Source of the DNA: Acanthosepion pharaonis
Lineage: Eukaryota; Mollusca; Cephalopoda; Sepiida; Sepiidae
Reading direction: 5' to 3'
Assembly (NCBI GenBank): GCA_903632075.3
Contig: CAHIKZ030003450.1
Coordinates: 1-64,000, forward strand
DNA: 64,000 bases
The position numbers were made by a program, and so were the translations under genes. Positions within the stretch are counted from its first letter, which is position 1. Each line of letters begins with the position of its first letter. Below are positions 55,618-64,000 of this stretch, piece after piece. The notes beneath the pieces were generated by a model that searched no databases, was not told the DNA's origin, and saw nothing but the letters and a program-made list of their open reading frames with translations.

Positions 55618-55710
55618 AATGAAACTATATACATATATATATATTAAAATCTATATACATATATATATATATGAATTATATATACACACACATATATATA
55701 TATATATGAA

Positions 55711-55741
<31 letters not shown>

Positions 55742-55870
55742 GAATATATATGCATATATACATACATTATATATATATATGAATATATATGCATATATAT
55801 ATATTTTAAAATATATATGTTTCTATATACATATATATATTCATATATATTTAAATCTTCTCTCTCTCTA

Positions 55871-55901
<31 letters not shown>

Positions 55902-55902
55902 G

Positions 55903-55975
<73 letters not shown>

Positions 55976-56297
55976 GAATGTATATATGTATATATATATA
56001 TATATATGAATCTATATACACATATATACATATATATCTATGAATCTATATACATATATATATGTATAATAATTTATGTACATATATATATATATATATA
56101 TACATATATGTATATGATTCTATATACATATATATATATGAATTTATGTACATATATATATATACATATATGTATATGAATCTATATATGTATATATATA
56201 TATACAAATTTATATGAATCTATTTATATATATATATGAATCTATATACACATATATATACGAATATATTTATAGATGAATCTATATACATACATTT

Positions 56298-56358
<61 letters not shown>

Positions 56359-56369
56359 CATACCCGTGT

Positions 56370-56461
<92 letters not shown>

Positions 56462-56505
56462 TATTTATATGAATATATACATATATGTATATATGAATAT
56501 ATAAC
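55511..56505. repeat. (TA)n tract with TATGAATCTATATACA, about 1 kb
   Basis: Longest compound TA repeat of the window. Open frames of I/Y/N/E codons are artefacts. Confidence 0.92.
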
Positions 56506-56982
56506 TATCCAGAAAAGTGCGACTTTTGGATAAGTGCGACATTACTGTAATTATTGAACAATATAGTTCATGCCACTTTGACAGAAAAATTTACCAGTAA
56601 AAAAATTCGTTATCACCATATTTGAACGCACAACCTTTAAAAAATTTAAAATCAAACTCAGCGTTGATTTAGCGCGCTCCAAAAACAATAACTCATTTTC
56701 AATAGCATTTTCGGATACAACAATACATATATTTTCGTTGTCCTCTTATTACTAAGAGAAAAAACAAGAACAACATCTATTCTATACCTGAAGATGTCTG
56801 TAGGAACAGACGAAAGCTTGTAAAAAAAATAAGAACTAATACGGCAGAAATTTATATAAACAAGGATCATTCCATTCATAACGGATACGGAGGTTTTTGT
56901 ATATTATTTGAATTGTTAGCGATGATGGATGTCTCGCCATTTAAATCATTAACCTTTGCATTAGTTTTTGTGTGAATAATTC

Positions 56983-56985
<3 letters not shown>
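56506..56985 (+). repeat. Third copy of the 521-bp PLE-terminal-like unit
   Basis: CTTTTGGATAAGTGCGACAT to AATAATTCATG. Carries the hammerhead-like core CTGAAGA (56,778-56,784) with the same 6-bp hairpin and GAAA (56,802-56,805). Flanked by (TA)n on both sides. Confidence 0.65.
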
Positions 56986-57021
<36 letters not shown>

Positions 57022-57164
57022 CAATCATATATATACGTATATATATATATCAATCTATATACATATATATATATATATATATATGACTCTCTCTCTCTCT
57101 CTTATATATATATATATAAATATATGAATCTTTATACATATACATATATATATATATGAATCTA
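56986..57164. repeat. (TA)n/(CT)n tract
   Basis: Same order as at 43,775-43,985. Confidence 0.85.
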
Positions 57165-57545
57165 TACACATCCATATCCATTGGATGCCTCATTTTATTG
57201 CACTTGTTTTCTTTTTTTTTTTTTTTTTTTTTTTTGGTAATTTTTTTCAGAATAATAATTATATTTTTATAATATATATATTTCTGTCTTCACATTTGTT
57301 TTAAAGTACATAATGCCATTAAACCAGCATACATTTATTTATTTACCAATATGTGATGTGATACAATTTTCCATCCATACCGATTTACATTTTACACACC
57401 TACATAACCTCTTCACCTGTCAAATAGTTGCCAAACATCTGAGAAATTGGTTTATATTAAACTTCTAATGCAGTATAATGAATTGCATAAACATATGTTT
57501 AAATTTATTCAATAATGTTGTTATAATGTATTATGATTGTTTCAC
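57165..57545 (+). repeat. Repeat D copy
   Basis: CACATCCATATCCATTGGAT to TAATGTATTATGATTG; nearly full-length relative of 8,593-9,060. Confidence 0.7.
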
Positions 57546-57549
57546 CTCC

Positions 57550-58065
57550 AGGACAAACTAATGTTTTCTGCAAACGTGAAGTGGAAAGAATATATGGATT
57601 GAATTGCTAGGTCTGCTGCTAGGAAAATTGATTCCATGTCATGCTAGATAATTTTTCTCACCAGAAACTATCTTATATATTTGTAAGTCTACCGTTTATC
57701 CTCCTTGCTTTGAATATTTAATCCAAGAAAGGATCTGCAATGTTATTAGTCCTGACCTGGCATCTCAACTTCAGTCACTTTCCCACTGCTGTCATGTAGC
57801 ATCCCTGTTCCTTTTCTCTTAATACTTTCATTGTTCTAATGATCTATCTTCTATGCTATATAGATTTTTTTTTAATTTAAGCACAGTGTTAGATTGGTAA
57901 GCATGCTTTTATAGTTGAAATAGTCATAAGTTCTATGCTAACAGTTTTTTATATCACACATCTCACTTGTAAAACTCTCTTCCGGTTTCTTGCTTCCCAG
58001 TCACCTTTGATCTTCAAAATTTTAAACGCAATTTCAATAGTTTATCTTCTATCTTAATTCTTGTT
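57550..58065 (+). pseudogene. CR1-type LINE RT C-terminal end
   Basis: Close copy of 44,165-44,640: NVKWKEYMD, IARSAARKIDSMS, then RRICNVISPDLASQLQSLSH-like residues at about 57,728-57,790, here retaining SHCCHVASLFLFS. Stops and one shift present. Confidence 0.74.
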
Positions 58066-58449
58066 GTCTCATTAATAGTGTTTTTTCCTCATTTTCTCTA
58101 ACACTCAGACAACTTTCTGTAATTATATTGCCTTCATCGGGGTAAAATTATTTTTTAAAATGTGACTTGCACTGTCAAGCTTCAAACTATAAAAATACCC
58201 TCTGTTTGATGCATATAATCATTGATAAATCATAAGAAAAATCATGTCAAGTGTTGTACCATCAAAATTACCACCTATTTGCTGCATATAATCATTGATA
58301 TATCATCAGTGTATATTCAAGGTGTCTTTCTTTTAATCATTTTGTGGCAATAATGTTTTTTATATGTTTAATTTATTGCCTTGATCGGGGTAAAATTATT
58401 TTTTAAAAAGTGTCTTGCGCTGTCAAGCTTCAAACTACAAAAAATAACC
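58066..58449. repeat. Copy of 38.7-39.0 kb with minisatellite C units
   Basis: TTGCTGCATATAATCATTGA and GATGCATATAATCATTGATA are C units; AAATTATTTTTTAAAA.GTG and CTGTCAAGCTTCAAACTA occur twice (58,140-58,190 and 58,390-58,440), so a 250-bp piece is duplicated. Confidence 0.62.
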
Positions 58450-58735
58450 TCTGTATATCATCATAATTTGATATTTTTGATTTCGCGCATGTGCTTTGTT
58501 TTTGATTTTTTTTTCGCTTGCACCACATATTAGGCCCAATTATATACCGCCCGTGAAGAAATATATCATGTCTCAGTTTATTCCACCAGAAATTTGGAAA
58601 GGACATGCTGTACTTCTTGGCATTCGCACCGGGAGCTCAAATATGAACATTTCAGAGTGTTTTGGTGTCAATCTGATGACAGTGCAGAGCACTTGGTAAA
58701 AGTTTGTAGAGTCTAATGGAGAATATGCCCGGCGT
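58450..58735 (+). mobile_element. Tc1/mariner 5' fragment
   Basis: Transposase start MSQFIPPEIWKGHAVLLGIR, NISECFGVNLMTVQST then stop. The first 15 bases of the terminal repeat are lost. Ends in satellite A at 58,736. Confidence 0.72.
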
Positions 58736-59008
58736 CTGTAATATCACTTTGTCAAATCTTATGAAACTAATTAAAATCAATACATTTTGATTCATTGCAT
58801 TTCGATTTTCAATAATTTCATTGATTTTCTAATGTTTCGAGTTATTTATATTTTGAAGCTAGCGTGTTTAACGTTGAAAAAGTAGTCAAAACTCCTTGAT
58901 TTTGCATGTAAATCATTACGTATTTCAAAACTAAGTAAAACTAAAAATTTGTAATATCACTTTGTCAAAGCTTATGAAACTAGTTAAAATCAATACATTT
59001 TGATTGAT
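58736..59008 (-). repeat. Satellite A, about 1.25 units
   Basis: TAATATCACTTTGTCAAA to ATACATTTTGATTGATCA; joins a mariner fragment on the left to the 1.7-kb repeat on the right. Confidence 0.85.
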
Positions 59009-60683
59009 CAACAGAAAAAATTGAATATTATGTTTTTAACAGTGTGTATGTTGGATATGACAGTGGTTTGAGAGTGTTTTATTATGAGGTGAAAATCATT
59101 ATCCTGCTGGTAATTTCATAAAGTTTGTCCAATTAGATTTGTTAATCACTGTCTACTGTGATGACATGCTGTATACCATGTGTACTGCTTTTATGGTTTT
59201 GTGCCAGATAAATGAGGCACAGGTCTCATAGCTGAACAAATATTTCCGGGGGTGGGGTCAATAATTGGCGCTTTAGGCTAGTCTTCCTAACCCAATTACA
59301 AGTAAAATAAATATCAAAGGAGAAAAAACAAAAAAAAATATGTAAGTAATCAAGTTTTGAACAAAAAAATATCCTTGTGTTTATTCAAATTATCCTCAAA
59401 AGATCTGTCATACAAACACTAAAAAACTGTTTGAGGAATGAAACTATTGTGCGGACATTTTATACATTTTTGTAACTTTGTTCATCTTGCATCATTAGTC
59501 AATTTAAATTTACTCAGAGATTGTGAAAGTGAAATTTGGGCCATATCAAATGAATTTCAGATAAAACCCCAGAAAAACGTATTTGAACAATTTTTCTCCT
59601 CGGCACAAAGCTTATATTCATCATGAAATTAGATTTTGAATAACTAAAGGTTGTCAGCTTTTGGGATGTTTCACACAGATAAAGCAATTCTGTGCACTAA
59701 TTTTCAACTACTATAATAGCATGGTAACCCTGGTTTAATGATTTTATTGCTTGATAATGTCTATTGAGGACAAGAAGCAGAAAATAATTAAAATTAAACT
59801 GAAAAAAATCCAGTAAAACTAATTAAGAGTGAAGGAAGAATGGATTAAAGGTAACAATTAGAAGATATAAAATCAATTCAGAGAAAGCTCTAGGTTACAA
59901 AAATGAAACTGAATGTAAAATTAATTAAGATTTACTAAGAAGATCCATCAACCAACCTCTATCTAATATTTGTTTGTCTTGCAAAATTTCCACAATTTTT
60001 TTAATCATTTTGCCTCAAGCAAGGCTTAGACACTAAGGGTTACCAAGTATGAAAGAGTATGAGAAAAAGAAAAACATTATTAAGAAAAGACAACAATAAA
60101 AGAACAGGAATTAAGGCAGAAGACAATGATTGATCTTCAAAAAATTTACATGCAATGTCAAAGTTGACTATAAGGGAGTTGCACAAACAAGAAGTGCAAG
60201 AGAAAATACTGTTAGCATAGAATTTATAGTTATATCTAGTCCTTTAAATGTAAAATGATGATGTTTAACTGCCAATCAAGTCCTGCAATTTAATCTGATT
60301 TAGCAAGTAAAAGCAAAATGCCATAACAATTCAGAAATTAAAATTACCAATAAAAATTTGTAATAATTTCTCATTCAACTTTTAGTAAAAAAAAAAAAAA
60401 AAAAATTAAATTTTTTATTTTAAGACATCTTTAACATATTAAATAATTCTATTAATTATACTATTTATTAATTATTTCAAAACATTGTCATGATGTGGTA
60501 ATTGCTTCAACTTTTTGCATATATTTCTAAAACTAATTATTTTTTCTGGACATAAAGGGGATTTCTTGTGATTTTGTGACCAAAATAGGAGTGAAGATGA
60601 TGTTTGCAGCTGATATGTTTGAGAAATTATATGACTTTAATATATTGCAGCGAAAGGGGCTGTTCGCATATGAAATGTTGAGG
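59009..60683 (-). repeat. Inverted copy of 35.7-37.4 kb segment
   Basis: Bounded on both sides by satellite A. Contains the 62-codon frame (59,438-59,626, plus) and the CR1-type tail relic (60,055-60,290, minus). Identity to the other arm is high with small indels. Confidence 0.75.
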
Positions 60684-60960
60684 AACCTAGCGTGTTTAAC
60701 GTTGAATAAGTAGTCAAAACTCCTTGATTTTGCATGTAAATCATTACGTATTTCAAAACTAAGTAAAACTTAAAATTTGTAATATCACTTTGTCAAAGCT
60801 TATGAAACTAGTTAAAATCAATACATTTTGATTGATTGCATGTCGATTTTCAATACTTTCATTGATTTTCTAATGTTTCCAAAGAGTTATTTATATTTTG
60901 AAACTAGCCTTTAACGTTGAAAAAGTAGTCAAAACACCTTGATTTTGCCTGTAAATCATT
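60684..60960 (-). repeat. Satellite A, about 1.25 units, then tag
   Basis: CCTAGCGTGTTTAACGTTGA to TTGATTTTGCCTGTAAATC; GGATATTTATTCTCTAATAA tag follows at 60,963. Confidence 0.85.
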
Positions 60961-61057
60961 GTGGATATTTATTCTCTAATAACAGAAATGTGGCACATGG
61001 CTGAATTAGGGGAATGTGGAGAGAGTTTTGTTTTATTCTTATGAATTATCAATCTAT

Positions 61058-61404
61058 ACTGGGTGAGATGTATATATTGTCAAAATTTTACATTTTTAAT
61101 TTCGCGCATGCGCGTTGTTTTTGATTTATTTTTCGCTTGCACCACATAGTAGGGTCAATTAAGCACCGACCGTGAAGAAATATATCATGACTCAGTTCAT
61201 TCCACCAGAAATTTGGAAAGGACATGCTGTACTGCTTGGCATTCGCACCGGGAGCTCAAATATGAACATTTCAGAGTGTTTGGGTGTCAATCTGATTACA
61301 GTGCATAGCACTCGGAAAAAGTTTGTAGAGAATGCCCAGCGTCTGGCATCTTTTCACTTTAATCGTTTCGATTCTCTGTTTGTCGTGACTAAGTCTAGAC
61401 ACCC
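61058..61404 (+). mobile_element. Tc1/mariner 5' end fused to LINE
   Basis: Starts ACTGGGTGAGATGTATATAT at TA. Frame 61,172-61,435: MKKYIMTQFIPPEIWKG, GIRTGSSN, NISECLGVNLITVHSTRKKF (several substitutions). Joint to LINE at GTCTAGACACC|CCCATTACAAC. Confidence 0.77.
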
Positions 61405-61833
61405 CCATTACAACATATTATCCAAAACAATATAAAAATCACAAATAAACAAGATATCACCAACATTTTAACAGAATGTTTTGAATAGAATTCCTCACCC
61501 CAAAACGCAAACAAAAGATTTATAAACACCAAAGTAAATGAAGAAAAAGAAAATATTAAATTCCAGATTTAAGACTACAACAAAGCTTTCTCAATAGTGG
61601 AGCGCTTTGACTCTCTGGCCAAGACCCATGATACAGCTGTAGGCCCAGATGAGATACATTATCAATTTCAAAAGTACCTACCTAGAATATCCCATCGATA
61701 CCTACTTCAAATTTTCAATACTATATGGATCACGAGTAACTTTGCTAACCTCTAGCAAGAAGCAACAATATCTGGTATAATATTTGCAACAATATTTGCT
61801 ATATCCTATACCAAAAAACCAAAATTTAAAGAG
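61405..61833 (+). pseudogene. I/Jockey-type LINE RT, N-terminal part
   Basis: Copy of 11,878-12,303; AVGPDEIHYQF near 61,635-61,670. Confidence 0.7.
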
Positions 61834-62070
61834 TGTGAGTTCAATACCCTGTTAAAGCAGTGGAGAACTTTCAGAGGGGAATTAACAAGAGATAACTGAT
61901 AACTGACATCTATTAAAACATGGCACGTGGAACTAGAAGAGTCTACCCCAGTGAGCGAAATAGGGGGTTCAGTTCGACATTCCAACCACCTGAAGAAGGC
62001 TGGAGCGTACAACGGCTGAAACGTTGTTATAAATATGGCGACAAAGATGAGGACAATAGTCCGAATAATG
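61834..62070 (+). mobile_element. SINE-like element with hammerhead-like core, head-truncated
   Basis: Copy of 12,304-12,547. Core at 61,990-62,028 with intact CTGAAGA, GAAA (62,018-62,021) and C-GTT-G stem III. Confidence 0.66.
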
Positions 62071-62380
62071 TAAATAAGAAACACCTTGTAGCAATTTTGA
62101 TTTGATTTAGAAAAATCCCTATGACAAAGCCTGGAAACATGGAATCATTAGGGATTTAAAAGAACTTGTATTAGCAAGCAGAATGCCAATTTTTATTTTA
62201 AAATTTTTTAAACAATAGGAGTTTTAAAACAAGAATTGGGAAGACTCTATCTAACCCAAGGATACAAGAAATGGGTGTACCACAGGAGAGGATTTTATTG
62301 GCAACTCTATTCAGTGTCAAAATATCAAAATTAAAAGAAATAAGAAGGTCCTGCTTTAAAATATTTACAAAGATACAAAT
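62071..62380 (+). pseudogene. I/Jockey-type LINE RT, motif A-B segment
   Basis: Copy of 12,548-12,850; EMGVPQ near 62,265-62,285. Confidence 0.65.
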
Positions 62381-62504
62381 GACAGTTTTTTAAAGCATTA
62401 TATTAAAAAAAGAAAAGAAAAGAAAAAAAAGAAAAGAAAAAAGATTAATTTAACATTGAAAACGATTGCAAAAAAAAAAACTGGCTACCGTTTCAAAACA
62501 ATTC

Positions 62505-62700
62505 CGCGATTCCCGTGATCGATTCCCGTGATCGCTGAAAATTGGGGTTCCCTACACATACAGGTAGAATCTAAGTAGGCAAAGAATCGAAATCGGAATC
62601 GGAATCGTCTTGGTATCGGAATCGTGAATCAACATTTTCCTGGAATCGGTATCGGTATTGGAATCGGAAAAAAAATTAGGAATCGTCCCAACACTAATCT
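62505..62700. repeat. GAATCG-rich tract
   Basis: Copy of 12,900-13,125. Confidence 0.65.
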
Positions 62701-63434
62701 TAAACTAAAGTTTTTTCTTATTTAAGCCAATATGCACAGATAACCTGCAGCACAGCCTCTATATGTGGCATTTAACTGTAAAAAATTGGGAAAGGGGGCC
62801 CATTGCATTTACGGTCCGAGGGCCCGTATTACTCTCAGTCCGCCCCAGCCTCTAATTCAAAGGAAATGTAAATGCATTTCGGGTTTGCCTTTTGTTTACC
62901 TAGTTGCATAGGGAAGACAATCATTCCAATCTCATTTTACTGCTGTCTACCTGAGTAACTGTTGAAGTGGCTGGTTTCAGCCAGTTCCTTGCTATATTCA
63001 GCTGTTTTTAGCCTGCCAAATTCATAATTGATATAGAGAAGCCAGTATTAATTAATGATTGTGTTTTACATCTCAATACCATAACATTGCATGTTAATTG
63101 AACTGATTCACTCATAATCTCATAAACTCTTATCTTTTATTTTTTCTTTCTTTATTTTCCTTGCTGTCAGACAAGATGCACCTCTCATAATCACCGCTCT
63201 CTATCAATAACTTAACTTTCATGCCTATGAGAGCTCTCTCTTCTGTCCTTCCCTGTTTGTTCACATGGCTTCCTTCAGAGTGCATTCCTTCCACTCTCCC
63301 ACAGCACTTAATGATTACTACTGGATTTTGTCAACAAAAACATTGTAAAAGATCATCTTGTAACATTTACTGAGGAAATGATATTTAGTGCTGCATGTTC
63401 AATAGCTAAACTTTTCTTGTTAATTTTAATCATA
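62701..63434. repeat. Copy of 13.1-13.8 kb segment
   Basis: No gene recognised. Retains the 60 bases missing from the left palindrome arm. Confidence 0.6.
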
Positions 63435-64000
63435 TTCATTTGGGTCACTCTTGCTCTTTCTGTGGTTTAAATGTTTCCTTCCTTCACCAGGGCCAGAGTC
63501 CTTTTTTGGGAATGGGAGTTTTCTTTGTCCATTTCAATCTTTTTCTACATACATACATTATCTTCCTTGATATCCAATCCATTAACCTTTGCTACTCTTG
63601 CGTTTTCCCTATCCAGTGCTTCTGGGTGAAAACTCCAATTGCCAGAGATTGCTTTGACCTATGTCTCTCTCAGTTACATATGAAACAAACTAGCCTTTTA
63701 TCAAGAATGCGCAGATACTTTCCATTCCATAAAGACCAATAATCAATGTTGGTCACATCTTTTTCCCAGTTTTCACTCCTATGATTAATGGCACCAAATG
63801 TGCCTTTAACTATAGAATTGTTCATGTATTGAATATTGCTGTCACATCTGGTCTGGTGCTTCTGCTATGTATTTAGAGATTCTTGATAAAATCATAAGAA
63901 GAATTTGCAATGTTATTGATCCTGACATGGCATCTCTTCCACTTTCCCACTGCTGTTGTAACCCTTTTTTCGTCATCACAGCATCAAGTGTAACATAAAT
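63435..64000 (+). pseudogene. CR1-type LINE RT, C-terminal part
   Basis: Copy of 13,800-14,375, with the CCHIWSGASAMYLEI and RRICNVIDPDM stretch at about 63,835-63,925. Runs to the end of the window. Confidence 0.68.

Overview
This is a eukaryotic, almost certainly invertebrate, intergenic window with no convincing host gene. All recognisable coding sequence belongs to dead or fragmentary transposable elements: a Ty3/Gypsy pol, Tx1-type (L1-like, APE endonuclease) LINEs, CR1/Jockey-type LINE pieces, a second I/Jockey-type LINE, Tc1/mariner 5' ends and a Penelope-like element (PLE) with a GIY-YIG domain. The rest is AT-rich satellite, long (TA)n blocks and short repeats. The element mixture and the TATGAATC-punctuated (TA)n tracts remind me of a mollusc, possibly a cephalopod. 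That is an impression, not a proof.

Layout. 1-2.4 kb: decayed Gypsy RT, RNase H and integrase. 2.4-8.6 kb: AT-rich DNA with two tandem satellites, A (217-bp unit) and B (about 260-300 bp), then (TA)n. 9-11.5 kb: sparse repeat relics. 11.9-29.2 kb: a very large imperfect inverted repeat whose arms each carry an I/Jockey LINE RT interrupted by a tRNA-headed SINE, a GAATCG-rich tract, a CR1 RT end and a Tx1 LINE copy. The left Tx1 copy holds a 1.9-kb LTR-like insertion whose empty site survives in the right arm. 29.2-34.8 kb: mariner 5' ends, an LTR-like pair, satellites and another copy of the LINE/SINE block. 34.8-41.2 kb: an intact tRNA-headed SINE, CR1 fragments and an 80-bp minisatellite (C). 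41.2-44.7 kb: inverted copy of the LTR-like pair and a 521-bp tandem duplication. 44.7-49.9 kb: the longest Tx1 LINE (minus strand, ORF1 and ORF2, frameshifted). 49.9-51.2 kb: PLE RT and GIY-YIG pieces in inverted arrangement. 51.2-57.5 kb: (TA)n, a foldback element, satellites and another Tx1 fragment. 57.5-64 kb: further copies of earlier blocks.

Two themes stand out. First, hammerhead-ribozyme-like cores (CTGANGA, stem II, GAAA, minimal stem III) occur in several unrelated sequence contexts, including the body of a SINE with pol III boxes and the centre of a 40-bp-armed foldback. Second, satellite A monomers sit at about ten boundaries between shuffled repeat blocks, as if A were the mobile or recombinogenic joint that assembled this region. 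Coordinates of repeat edges were set by eye and may be off by several bases.
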